Positions 7,972 to 15,609 of a stretch of 64,000 nucleotides of DNA are shown here, piece by piece. Below the pieces are notes generated by a model. The model saw nothing but the letters and a program-made list of their open reading frames with translations, ran no database searches and was not told the origin of the DNA. The DNA is from Micromonospora sp. ALFpr18c (lineage in GTDB: Bacteria > Actinomycetota > Actinomycetes > Mycobacteriales > Micromonosporaceae), in the NCBI RefSeq assembly GCF_008868155.1, contig NZ_WBKR01000007.1, forward strand, positions 1 to 64,000. The letters are read 5' to 3'. Every line of letters begins with the position of its first letter. The stretch's first letter is position 1. Both the position numbers and the translations under genes were made by a program.

Positions 7972-8820
7972 TCACGCGACCTCGCAGACCCACCAACCCG
8001 TCTTCTGCACCACCGTGAAGCGCAGGTCCTGGTCGGCCACCTTCTCGTCGGCGGTGGTCATGGTGACCCGGGTGGAGACGGTGGCCCGGTCCCCGGTCTG
8101 GTTGTCCACCTTCGGGGTGGTCCACCGGAAACGGGGGTTCTGGTACTCGGAGGCGTACTTCTGCACCTCGGCGACCTTCGCGGAGATCTTCTTGTCGTCG
8201 CGGGACGCGGCGCAGACGTGGCTGGCCGCCTTGCTGGCGTCGCGATCCTTGTAGATCGCGGTGAGGAACTCGTCGACGGCCACAGCCGGCTCCTTGGCGC
8301 CCTCGCCGTTCTCGGCGTTACGCAGGGTCAGGAACGCCACCGCGCCGCCGCCCACGCAGAGCACCATGATCACGACCAGTGCGATCGCCGCGATCAGCAG
8401 GCCGCGCTTCTTCTTCGGCGGCTCGACGGCAGCCTGGTAGGGCGGGTAGGCAGGTGGTGGCGGCGGGATCGACCCCGGGGCCTCGGTGCCCGGTTCCGAC
8501 GGGGCCGCCGCGCCGCCGGAGGTGTCCGGCTGGGGGACACCGGCCGGCGCACCGGGCTGGGTGGGGACGGTCGGCTGCGCCGGGAGCGCCGGCCGGGCGG
8601 GCTGCGCGGGAAGGGCGAGCTGGCCGTGCTGCTCGGCGGCGGGCAGCTGCGCGGGCTGAGCGGGGATGGACGGAGCGCCGGGCTGGCCGGAGGTGGCTGC
8701 CGGGACGCCGGGCTGGCCGGAGGTGGCTGCCGGAGCGCCGGGCTGGCCGGCGGTGTCCGGGTGGTCGGCCGACGGGAGAGCGCGCGGGCCGGCCTGGTCG
8801 CCGCTGGGCGGTTGGGTCAT
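7972..8820 (-). CDS. Pro-rich single-pass membrane protein with extracytoplasmic domain
   Basis: A 282-residue protein. The first ~155 residues are Pro/Ala/Gln-rich and disordered, with a near-perfect decapeptide repeat (TSGQPGAPAA, TSGQPGVPAA, TSGQPGAP) and a PPPPPAYPPY segment. Then come KKKR, a TM helix (LLIAAIALVVIMVLCVGGGAVAF, split here as about residues 148-170) and an outer domain of ~110 residues starting AVAVDEFLTAIYKDRDASKA with two cysteines. The fold of this outer part is reminiscent of small NTF2-like/DUF4878-type domains seen in actinobacterial membrane proteins, but I cannot assign a function. A similar architecture recurs at 59408-59965. It is first in the gene order before the two ATPases. 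Confidence 0.8.
   Translation of the reverse strand: MTQPPSGDQAGPRALPSADHPDTAGQPGAPAATSGQPGVPAATSGQPGAPSIPAQPAQLPAAEQHGQLALPAQPARPALPAQPTVPTQPGAPAGVPQPDTSGGAAAPSEPGTEAPGSIPPPPPAYPPYQAAVEPPKKKRGLLIAAIALVVIMVLCVGGGAVAFLTLRNAENGEGAKEPAVAVDEFLTAIYKDRDASKAASHVCAASRDDKKISAKVAEVQKYASEYQNPRFRWTTPKVDNQTGDRATVSTRVTMTTADEKVADQDLRFTVVQKTGWWVCEVA
8671..8757. repeat. Tandem repeat of a 30-bp unit (about 2.9 copies) inside the Pro-rich protein gene
   Basis: The units 8671-8700 and 8701-8730 differ at two bases only, and a third partial copy covers 8731-8757. Each starts cgg(a/g)(g/a)cgccggg and encodes ten residues of the disordered N-terminal region (TSGQPG-AP/VP-AA). Repeat number could vary between strains by slippage. 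Confidence 0.85.
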
Positions 8821-9176
8821 CTCGTTCCCCCGGGGGTGCGGCGCCCGGCCGCCACCGGTGGCGCCGAGCGTGATCGAGCGGGCGGCCGGGCGCAGCGCGA
8901 CCGTCCGACCGGAAGGGTAGCGGTCAACCAGGGGGTCGGTGTCGCCCCTACTGCGCCGTCCGGCCCATCGGCTCGACCGACCGGGCGGCGAAAACAGTCG
9001 CAGTCGGGATTCCTACCTCCAATGTGTCACATATGTGACTCTACGTGACTGATCGTGCGCGCCCTGTTGGCGGGACTGCCACTGCGGACCTACCTTCGTC
9101 CCGGTGCGGGGGGGCCGGAATGGACGAATCGTCCGGACGGTAAGCGAGATCCGACTGGTACGACCGGAGGCAATGC
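8821..9176. other. Divergent intergenic region (356 bases)
   Basis: No gene is seen here. It separates the minus-strand Pro-rich protein from the plus-strand gene at 9177 and must contain their promoters. The notable part is the palindrome at 9026-9039, followed by a further CGTGACT. A GGAGG at 9168-9172 serves the gene at 9177. Confidence 0.5.
9026..9039. promoter_or_regulatory. 14-bp perfect palindrome GTCACATATGTGAC, possible operator
   Basis: GTCACATATGTGAC is self-complementary. It is followed by a second half site CGTGACT at 9044-9050, so a dimer and a further monomer could bind. It lies between divergent genes, 150 bases before the 9177 start. The arrangement TCAC-N4-GTGA is the reverse of a Crp/Fnr box (GTGA-N6-TCAC), so Crp is not the obvious ligand. 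The regulator is unknown. Confidence 0.45.
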
Positions 9177-9662
9177 ATGCGCGACGCGGACAACATCCCT
9201 CGCACCCAGTTCCCGACCAACGACCGGCTCCGCCGGACGGGTTCCGTGGGTGAGGCGGCCAGCGGGCTGTTCGGCAGCCTGCCTGTCAACGAGCGGTCGT
9301 ACCGTCGGTTTCCCGAGCCGCCGGAGGTCGTCCGCGCGTCCAGCCGTCCCAACGAGCGGGTCCGGGACGACGACGAGCCGGGCTTCGTCATCCACCTGCC
9401 GATCCGGGTGCCCGACCTGGCGGCGGCCACCGTGCTGGCCGGTCGGGTCGCGGAATCCCTGGGTTTCCTGCCGGAGCTGGACGCCGGCGAGACCACCGTG
9501 TCGAACGCCGACGACCAGAACAACCGGCACCGGGTCTTCTGCGACCTGCTGCTGCCCGACCGGTCGCGCTGTCCCCAGGGGTACGAGCACGCCGGGCCGT
9601 GCGGTGAGCTTCCGGCGCCGCCGGAGCAACGTCCCGCACCTCGCTCGGCCAGCGGACCGTAG
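9177..9662 (+). CDS. Conserved hypothetical cytosolic protein
   Basis: A 161-residue protein with no signal peptide or TM segment. The N-terminal 60 residues are polar and likely flexible; the centre (FVIHLPIRVPDLAAATVLAG, then RVAESLGFLPELDAGETTVS) looks folded; the C-terminal part holds CDLLLPDRSRCPQGYEHAGPC, with three cysteines and a histidine that could bind a metal. I do not recognise the family. ATG 9177 has GGAGG five to nine bases upstream. It precedes two further plus-strand genes, a DUF4177-like peptide and RidA, and may be cotranscribed. Confidence 0.75.
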   Translation: MRDADNIPRTQFPTNDRLRRTGSVGEAASGLFGSLPVNERSYRRFPEPPEVVRASSRPNERVRDDDEPGFVIHLPIRVPDLAAATVLAGRVAESLGFLPELDAGETTVSNADDQNNRHRVFCDLLLPDRSRCPQGYEHAGPCGELPAPPEQRPAPRSASGP

Positions 9663-9706
9663 GCTGTGCCTCGAACAATTCCGCACCGAGAGGGAGCCCT
9701 TCAGCG

Positions 9707-9862
9707 ATGCAGAAGTGGGAATATTCCACGGTCCCGCTGCTGGTCCACGCGACCAAGCAGATCCTCGACAACTGGGGCGAGGACGGGTGGGAGCTCGTCG
9801 CCGTGGTCCCCGGCCCGAACCCGGACCAGCTGGTCGCCTACCTGAAGCGGCCCAAGGCGTGA
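9707..9862 (+). CDS. Small DUF4177-like protein (51 residues)
   Basis: The product begins MQKWEYSTVPLL, continues LDNWGEDGWELVAVVP and ends LVAYLKRPKA. The pattern KWEY-----L--LN--G--GWEL--V--------AYLKR is that of DUF4177 proteins, tiny alpha/beta proteins of unknown function. An AGGGAG at 9691-9696 is the ribosome binding site. The M. tuberculosis equivalent next to the RidA gene (annotated as Rv3678A) supports the call. The stop codon TGA coincides with the first bases of an interspersed repeat. Confidence 0.85.
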   Translation: MQKWEYSTVPLLVHATKQILDNWGEDGWELVAVVPGPNPDQLVAYLKRPKA

Positions 9863-9903
9863 GCGCGAGGAGTGCAGCGCAGCGGAGCCCCGCAGTCGCG
9901 AAC
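9860..9903 (+). repeat. Interspersed intercistronic repeat, copy A
   Basis: Starts at the TGA stop of the DUF4177-like gene: TGAGCGCGAGGAGTGCAGCG, then CAGCGGAGCCCCGCAGTCGC and GAAC. It ends 14 bases before the ridA start. Copies B (25530-25573) and C (27201-27245) have the same sense relative to transcription and lie in operon gaps; copy D (52933-52972) is in the ftsH upstream region. Confidence 0.8.
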
Positions 9904-9917
9904 AACGGGGTGACGCG

Positions 9918-10379
9918 ATGAGCAGCGGCCCGCACGCGAAGCTCGCCGAGTTGGGTCTCGAACTGCCCGAGGTGGTGCCGCCGGTGGCCAGCTACGTGCC
10001 GGCCGTGCAGTCCGGGCAGCACGTGTACGTCTCCGGTCAGCTTCCGATCGCCGAGGGGAAGCTGCTGGCGACCGGCAAGGTCGGCGCCGGCATCTCTGCC
10101 GAGCAGGCGAAGGATCTGGCCCAGCGCTGCGCGCTCAACTCCCTGGCGGCGGTCGATTCGCTGGTCGGTCTGGAGAACGTGGTCAAGGTGGTCAAGGTGA
10201 CCGGATTCGTGGCCTCCGCGCCCGGCTTCACCGGCCAGCCCGCCGTCATCAACGGCGCCTCCGACCTCTTCGGCACCGTCTTCGGCGAGGCCGGACGCCA
10301 CGCCCGCAGTGCCGTAGGGGTGGCCGAACTCCCCCTGGACGCCCCGGTCGAGATCGAGCTGATCGTCGAGGTCGCCTGA
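9918..10379 (+). CDS. RidA/YjgF/YER057c/UK114-family protein
   Basis: A 153-residue protein. It carries the RidA-type core: ASYVPAVQSGQHVYVSGQLP near residue 26-45, DLAQRCALNSLAAVDSLVGL, and the C-terminal EAGRHARSAVGVAELPLDAP with the arginine that binds carboxylates in RidA. Family members hydrolyse reactive enamine/imine intermediates of amino acid metabolism, but this longer subgroup (like Rv3678c) has not been tied to that activity firmly. It follows copy A of the repeat and is followed by an MBL-fold gene as in Rv3678c-Rv3677c. Confidence 0.9.
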   Translation: MSSGPHAKLAELGLELPEVVPPVASYVPAVQSGQHVYVSGQLPIAEGKLLATGKVGAGISAEQAKDLAQRCALNSLAAVDSLVGLENVVKVVKVTGFVASAPGFTGQPAVINGASDLFGTVFGEAGRHARSAVGVAELPLDAPVEIELIVEVA

Positions 10380-10390
10380 CCCGTCCGCCT

Positions 10391-10468
10391 CCCGCGATCT
10401 TGCACTTTCTGCCCCGACGAATGTCGTGAACGGGCACGAATCAGGTGCCGCAAGTGCAAGATCGCGGG
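10391..10468. repeat. Inverted repeat with perfect 17-bp arms (CCCGCGATCTTGCACTT)
   Basis: CCCGCGATCTTGCACTT (10391-10407) is exactly complementary to AAGTGCAAGATCGCGGG (10452-10468), separated by 44 bases that start TCTGCCCCGACGAATG. It fills the gap between ridA and the MBL gene. It may act as a transcription terminator or attenuator. I recall the GCGATCTTGCACTT core as a frequent intergenic element in Micromonosporaceae, which would make this a REP-like element; that is memory, not a search. Confidence 0.75.
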
Positions 10469-10499
10469 GCGTGGCGAGCGGGGTCGTACGATCGCAGCC

Positions 10500-11336
10500 A
10501 TGAGTGGGCACGTGACGGGGGCGGTGGCGGCGCTTGCCGACGAGCTGCCCCGCTGGGTTTCGCTGCTGCGTGCTCCCAACCCGGGGCCGATGACCCTCGA
10601 CGGCACCAACACCTGGGTGCTGCGCGCCCCGGAGGCGGACCACTGCGTCGTGGTCGACCCGGGGCCGGCCGACGAGGGGCACCTGGCCCGGATCGCCGAG
10701 CAGGGCCCGGTCGGGCTGATCCTGATCACCCACGGCCACCTCGACCACACCGAGGGCGCCGCCCGACTGAGCGAGCTGCTCGGCGGCGTGCACGTCCTGG
10801 CCGTCGATTCCGCACACACCATCGGCGGTGACCCGCTCACCGAGCCGGCCGAGCAGCTCGGCGGCTTCGGCCTGGAGATCCGCCTGCTGAACACCCCCGG
10901 GCACACCGCCGACTCGGTCTGCTTCCTCGTCGAGCACGGCGGCGAGCGGGTGGTGCTGACCGGTGACACCATCCTCGGCCGGGGCACCACCGTCGTCGCC
11001 CACCCGGACGGGCACCTCGGCGACTACCTGCGCAGCCTGGAGCTGCTCTCCGCGTACGCCGGGATCCCGGCTCTGCCGGGCCACGGCCCGGCGCTGGCCG
11101 ACTGCGCCGCCGCCGCCGACTTCTACCTGGCCCACCGGCACGCCCGGCTGGACCAGGTCCGGGCGGCGGTCGACGCTGGCGCCCACACCCCCGCCGAGGT
11201 GGTTGGGGCGGTCTACGCGGACGTGGACCGCTCGCTGTGGTGGGCGGCCGAATGGTCGGTCCGTGCCCAACTGGAGTATCTGGGCGTCGGCACCGGGGAA
11301 TCAGCGCCGGGGGTCAGTGGGTTGGAGCACACGTGA
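10500..11336 (+). CDS. Metallo-beta-lactamase fold hydrolase (Rv3677c-like)
   Basis: A 278-residue cytosolic hydrolase. The dinuclear metal site shows HGHLDH (about residue 78-83), the next ligand His in NTPGHTADSV, Asp in VLTGDTILGRG and the last His in LPGHGPALAD. The C-terminal ~80 residues form a helical/winged-helix tail (ARLDQVRAAVD, WWAAEWSVRAQLEYLGVG) as in the LACTB2/RNase-like hydrolase group. The substrate is unknown. The stop overlaps the GTG of the next gene by four bases (GTGA), so the two are translationally coupled. Confidence 0.9.
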   Translation: MSGHVTGAVAALADELPRWVSLLRAPNPGPMTLDGTNTWVLRAPEADHCVVVDPGPADEGHLARIAEQGPVGLILITHGHLDHTEGAARLSELLGGVHVLAVDSAHTIGGDPLTEPAEQLGGFGLEIRLLNTPGHTADSVCFLVEHGGERVVLTGDTILGRGTTVVAHPDGHLGDYLRSLELLSAYAGIPALPGHGPALADCAAAADFYLAHRHARLDQVRAAVDAGAHTPAEVVGAVYADVDRSLWWAAEWSVRAQLEYLGVGTGESAPGVSGLEHT

Positions 11337-14300
11337 CCTGCCCGGTGTGCGGAACCGTCGCCGTACCCGGCGCACGGTTCTGCCACAACTGCGGTGCCGC
11401 GCTGCCGGCCGCCGCGACGTTGCCGGCGGCCGAGCGCCGGGTCGTCACCGTGCTCTTCGGCGACCTCTCCGAATTCACCTCATGGTCGGAGGATCTCGAT
11501 CCGGAACGCGTCGGCGCGGTCACCGACCGGGTGCTCGCCGCCCTCGCGGGCGCGGTGAAGACCTTCGGTGGGCACGTCGACAAGCTGACCGGCGACGGGA
11601 TCATGGCGGTGTTCGGGGCCCCGGTCGCGCACGAGGACGACGCCGAACGCGCGGTCCGTGCCGCCCTGTCCATGCAGCGGGCGGTCCGCCGGGTGCTCGA
11701 CGACGAGCGGGGCGGCGGTGCGCCGCTCGGGCTGCGGGTGGGGCTCAACACCGGTGACGTGATCGCGGGCATCCAGGCCGCCATCGAGTACACGGTCATC
11801 GGGGACACGGTGAACACCGCCGCTCGACTGGCCGACGCCGCCGCCGTGGGCGCGGTCTACGCGGGTGGCCGGACCGCCGCCGCCACCCGGCACGTCGCGT
11901 CCTGGCGGGCGCTGCGTCCGCTGCGGCTCAAGGGCAAGCGTGAGCCGGTCGAGGCGTACGAGCTGCTGGGTCTGCTGGACGCGCCGGGCACCCGTTCGGG
12001 GCTGGGCGACGAGGCACCGTACGTGGGCCGGGAGACCGAGATCGGCCGGGTGGCCGGCCGGCTCGCCGAGGTGATCGACCAGGGCGACCCGCGGGTGCTG
12101 TTGATGACGGCCGAGGCGGGCATCGGCAAGTCCCGGTTCGCCGCCGAGGTGGAACGCCTCGCCGCCGGGTACGACGTGGGCGCCGGCCGGTACGCCGCGC
12201 ACACCGGCGCCCGGGTGCTCTCGGTGCGCTGCGCCGCCTTCGGTGAGCGACGCCGACTCGCGCCGCTGGCCGACCTGGTCCGCGCCGCCGTGGGCCTGCC
12301 GAGTGACGCGGCCACCGCGTTGACCCGCCCCGCCGTGGAGGAGCGGCTGCGTCGGCTCGGCCAGCGGCTCGTCCGTGCCGACGCGGACGCGCCCCCGATC
12401 GCCGTCGACCAGTTGCTCGCCCTGCTCGGCTACGCCGAACTCCCCGTGCACGCCGGCACCGACAACGGCGAGTGGGGCGGCGCGGGCGTGCCGGCCGACG
12501 CCGAGGCGGTGCCGAACGCGGTCGCCGACCTGCTCAGCGGGCTCGCCGCCGAGGCACCGCTGGTGATCGTGGTGGACGACCTGCACGACGCCACCGCCGA
12601 GACGATCCGCGCCCTCGGGGTGACCCTGTCCCGGCTCACCGGCCCGGTGCTGGTGCTGCTGCTCGGTCGGCCCGAGCTGGTGCGTACCGCCGGCGCCCTG
12701 ACCCGGGTCGCGGACGCCGAGGTGCACTCCCTGCCGCCGCTGCGCGGTGCCGACGCGGCCCGGCTGCTCACCAGCTATCTCGGCGGCGGCAAGTTGCCCC
12801 AGGCCGACGCCGACCGGCTGCTCGCCACCGCTCAGGGCAACCCGTTCTACCTGGCCGAGCTGGTCACCCTGCTCATCGAGCGGGGCGCGCTCACCACCGC
12901 GGAACGGCCCGCCCCCGGCGTACGGGACCAGGGTCCGGCGTCCGGCTGGCGGTTGGTGCCCGGCTCACTGGGCAGTCGGCTGCTCTCCCGGGACCTCGCC
13001 GCCGTGCTGGCCGCCCGGATCGACGCGCTGCCGACGGACGCCCGCTCGGTGCTGCGCGACGCCGCGGTCGTCGGTGACACGGTGCCGACCGGTGCGCTGG
13101 AGGCGCTGCGGGAGCAGCGCGCCGGCCGGGACGGCCGACCGTCGGCGGTGGTCGCCGTGGAACTCGACCGGGCCGTGGAGGAGCTGCTGCAACGCCGGAT
13201 GCTGCACCGCACCCGTGCCGGCTACGCGTTCGCGACGCCCCTGATGCGGGAGGCCGCGTACGCCGGGGTGAGCAAGGCGGAGCTGGCCGAGCGACACGCC
13301 GCGCTGGCCCGCTGGGCGGCACCGGTGGACGGGACCACGGCCGGCACGGTGGGCGGGTTCAGCGAGGAGGCCCGCGACGACTTCGTGGCGACGCACGTCG
13401 AGCGGGCCGCGAGGCTCGCCGACGCGGTGAAGCTGCGCCCCGACGCGTCGGCCCGGGCGGTGGGCCCGCTCGGCGTCGCCGCGCTCGGTCGGGCCGCCCG
13501 CCGCTCGCTGTCCGCCGGGGAGCCGGCGATGGCCGTGGAGTACGCCGAACGCGCCGCCGACCTGGCCCGCGACGGGGTGCCGCCGGCCGACCGGGTCGTG
13601 CACGCGCGGGCGTTGCTCCAGATCGGCCGGGTCGTCGACGCGCTCGCGTTCGCCGAGAAGATCGCCGCGAACACGGGCGACGAGGCGGTGCGGGCCAGTG
13701 CCCTGCTGCTCGCCGGTCAGGCCCAGCAGACCCTCGGCGACCAGGACCGGGCGGTGTCCGCCTGGCAGGAGGCGTTGCAGGTCGCCACGGCCGGCGAGCT
13801 GCCCACCCTGCGCGCCTCGGCGATGCGCCGGCTCGGCATGGCCGACTTCGTGGCTGGACGGCTGAGTCAGGCCAGCAGCCGGCTGGCCGCCGCGTACCAG
13901 GTGAGTCTCAGTGCGCAGGATCGACACGGGCAGGCCTGGTCGTTGCAGAACCTGGCCTGGGTGACCACCACCCGGGGTGACTTTGCCGGCACCGACGCGG
14001 TGCTCGGCCGGGCCGCCCGGCTCTTCGCCGAGCTGAAAGACCCGTACGGGCGCGCCTGGCTGCGGGGTACCACCGCGTTCGCGCGCCTGCTCGCCGGTCG
14101 GTTGGGCGAGGCGTGTCGGCTGGCGCAGGTCTTCCTGCCGTTCGGTGAGCGGGTCGGCGAGGCGTGGGCGGTGGGCACGCTGCGCGCGGTGGCGGCGTAC
14201 GCCACGGCCGAGCTGGGTGAGCTGGCCGAGGCGGACCGGGAGGCCCGTCGGGCGTACCGCGAGTTCGCCGCCGCGTCCGACGACTGGGGGCGCGGGTTCG

Positions 14301-14932
14301 CGCTGGTGGTCCGGGCCGTGGTGGCGCGTGGGCTGGGCGAGCCGGAGCACGCGGCGGACCTGCTGACCGACGCCCTGTCGTACGCGGAGCTGACCTCGCA
14401 TCCGCTGCTCACCGGGATGGCCGGGACGCTGCGCGGCTTCGTGGCCCTCGACATGGGCGACTGCCAGACGGCCGAGCGGGTGGCCCGTGAGGTGCTGACC
14501 GCCGTGGAGCCGCACAACCCGCAGGCACCGGCGCAGGTCGCGCCCCGGGTGCTGCTGGCCACCGCCCGGCTGGCCGGCGGTGACTCGGCGACCGCGGTCG
14601 GGCTGCTCGCACCGGTGGCGACCGCCGCCGCGAGCGCGCCGTCACTGCTCTTCTCCCGTCGCCAGACGATGGCCCGGTACGCGTCGGCGCTGCTGGCGCA
14701 CGGCCAGCGGGAGCAGGCGTTGGACTGGGCGCGGCGGGCGGTCAGCGCACCGGCCGAGGACGTGCGCAGCCAGGTGATCGCGGCGGGTGTGCTGGCCGAG
14801 GCGTTGGCGGCCTGCGGTCACCCGCAGGAGGCCCGGTCCTGCGCGGACGAGGCGGTCCGCCTGGCGTACGCCACCGAGCAACGCAGCGAACGTGCCGCCG
14901 CGGACGCGCTGCGCCTCCGCCTCTCTTCGTGA
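11333..14932 (+). CDS. Class III nucleotide cyclase fused to ATPase and TPR-like regulator domain
   Basis: A 1199-residue protein. The N-terminal CPVCG----GARFCHNCG is a zinc ribbon. Residues ~35-215 form a class III cyclase domain: both metal aspartates are present (LFGDLSEFT and KLTGDGIMAVFG), the Lys before TGDG suggests ATP preference, and DTVNTAARL follows. Then a STAND/AAA-type ATPase begins at YVGRETEI with P-loop TAEAGIGKSRF and Walker B-like LVIVVDDLHD. The remaining ~500 residues are Ala/Leu/Arg-rich helical repeats of TPR type. Such proteins act as signal-responsive cyclases or regulators. GTG 11333 is chosen because it overlaps the MBL stop; the longer frame would overlap coding DNA. 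A cAMP product would fit the Crp gene at 32.5 kb, but this is inference. Confidence 0.88.
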   Translation: MTCPVCGTVAVPGARFCHNCGAALPAAATLPAAERRVVTVLFGDLSEFTSWSEDLDPERVGAVTDRVLAALAGAVKTFGGHVDKLTGDGIMAVFGAPVAHEDDAERAVRAALSMQRAVRRVLDDERGGGAPLGLRVGLNTGDVIAGIQAAIEYTVIGDTVNTAARLADAAAVGAVYAGGRTAAATRHVASWRALRPLRLKGKREPVEAYELLGLLDAPGTRSGLGDEAPYVGRETEIGRVAGRLAEVIDQGDPRVLLMTAEAGIGKSRFAAEVERLAAGYDVGAGRYAAHTGARVLSVRCAAFGERRRLAPLADLVRAAVGLPSDAATALTRPAVEERLRRLGQRLVRADADAPPIAVDQLLALLGYAELPVHAGTDNGEWGGAGVPADAEAVPNAVADLLSGLAAEAPLVIVVDDLHDATAETIRALGVTLSRLTGPVLVLLLGRPELVRTAGALTRVADAEVHSLPPLRGADAARLLTSYLGGGKLPQADADRLLATAQGNPFYLAELVTLLIERGALTTAERPAPGVRDQGPASGWRLVPGSLGSRLLSRDLAAVLAARIDALPTDARSVLRDAAVVGDTVPTGALEALREQRAGRDGRPSAVVAVELDRAVEELLQRRMLHRTRAGYAFATPLMREAAYAGVSKAELAERHAALARWAAPVDGTTAGTVGGFSEEARDDFVATHVERAARLADAVKLRPDASARAVGPLGVAALGRAARRSLSAGEPAMAVEYAERAADLARDGVPPADRVVHARALLQIGRVVDALAFAEKIAANTGDEAVRASALLLAGQAQQTLGDQDRAVSAWQEALQVATAGELPTLRASAMRRLGMADFVAGRLSQASSRLAAAYQVSLSAQDRHGQAWSLQNLAWVTTTRGDFAGTDAVLGRAARLFAELKDPYGRAWLRGTTAFARLLAGRLGEACRLAQVFLPFGERVGEAWAVGTLRAVAAYATAELGELAEADREARRAYREFAAASDDWGRGFALVVRAVVARGLGEPEHAADLLTDALSYAELTSHPLLTGMAGTLRGFVALDMGDCQTAERVAREVLTAVEPHNPQAPAQVAPRVLLATARLAGGDSATAVGLLAPVATAAASAPSLLFSRRQTMARYASALLAHGQREQALDWARRAVSAPAEDVRSQVIAAGVLAEALAACGHPQEARSCADEAVRLAYATEQRSERAAADALRLRLSS

Positions 14933-15045
14933 CCTGAATCTGGCGGTTTCGGGGATGTGGTTCGTCGGGCCCAGGGGCTAGCGTGGTAGCACCGTCGACC
15001 GGTCCACAGTGGTGGCCGTCGCCGTCGTGCCTGGGGAGGCCTGTC

Positions 15046-15579
15046 ATGAAGCTGCCGCGTTCCATCGCGGGCTGGACCATCGCGGTCTTCGGTGTGCTGG
15101 CGCTGGTGATGGGTGCGCTCGGGCTGCTCTGGCCGGAGGTGCAGCTGCGCATGCTCGGGTTCGAGGTGCCGGCGACCCGTGCCGCCGGTGACTACACGGG
15201 CACGTTCCTGCTGGCGTCCTCGATGGCGGCGTTCAACATGGGCGTCTACTACCTGCTCGCCTCGGTCACCGAGTGGCGGGTGTTCTACCGGTTCACGGTG
15301 GTCTTCCGGCTGGTCACGTTCACGGTGTTCACCATCGCGGTGCTGGCCGACATCGCACCGGACCGGTTCTTCGGGGTGGCGGCCTGGGAGGGGCTGGGCG
15401 CGGTGGCCACCGCGATCGGTCTGCGCCTGGACGCCCGCAGGGCCGCGTCGGGCGACACCGACGCGACGTCCGGCGGTGCCGAGGGGACGCCCTCCGGCCG
15501 CGACGTGACGTCGTCCGGTGGCGGTGCGGCGGGCGACGTCGGGGACGCCGGGGCCGCTCCGGCGGACGCGGTGCGCTGA
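15046..15579 (+). CDS. Small multispanning membrane protein, function unknown
   Basis: A 177-residue protein. Four hydrophobic segments are visible: IAGWTIAVFGVLALVMGALG, TFLLASSMAAFNMGVYYLLA, FTVVFRLVTFTVFTIAVLAD and WEGLGAVATAIGL, followed by a hydrophilic Gly/Ala/Asp-rich C-terminal tail of ~50 residues. ATG 15046 has GGGGAGG at 15034-15040. The layout resembles small DoxX- or DUF4345-type membrane proteins, but no signature residue settles this. Confidence 0.75.
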   Translation: MKLPRSIAGWTIAVFGVLALVMGALGLLWPEVQLRMLGFEVPATRAAGDYTGTFLLASSMAAFNMGVYYLLASVTEWRVFYRFTVVFRLVTFTVFTIAVLADIAPDRFFGVAAWEGLGAVATAIGLRLDARRAASGDTDATSGGAEGTPSGRDVTSSGGGAAGDVGDAGAAPADAVR

Positions 15580-15609
15580 GCCGTCGGCCGGGTTGGGTAT
15601 TTTCGAGCA

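Noticed and set aside
5810-8254. 814-residue plus-strand open frame antisense to the ATPase genes
   Set aside because: Composition is typical antisense (Arg/Gly/His/Leu-rich) and the opposite strand carries clear P-loop motifs.
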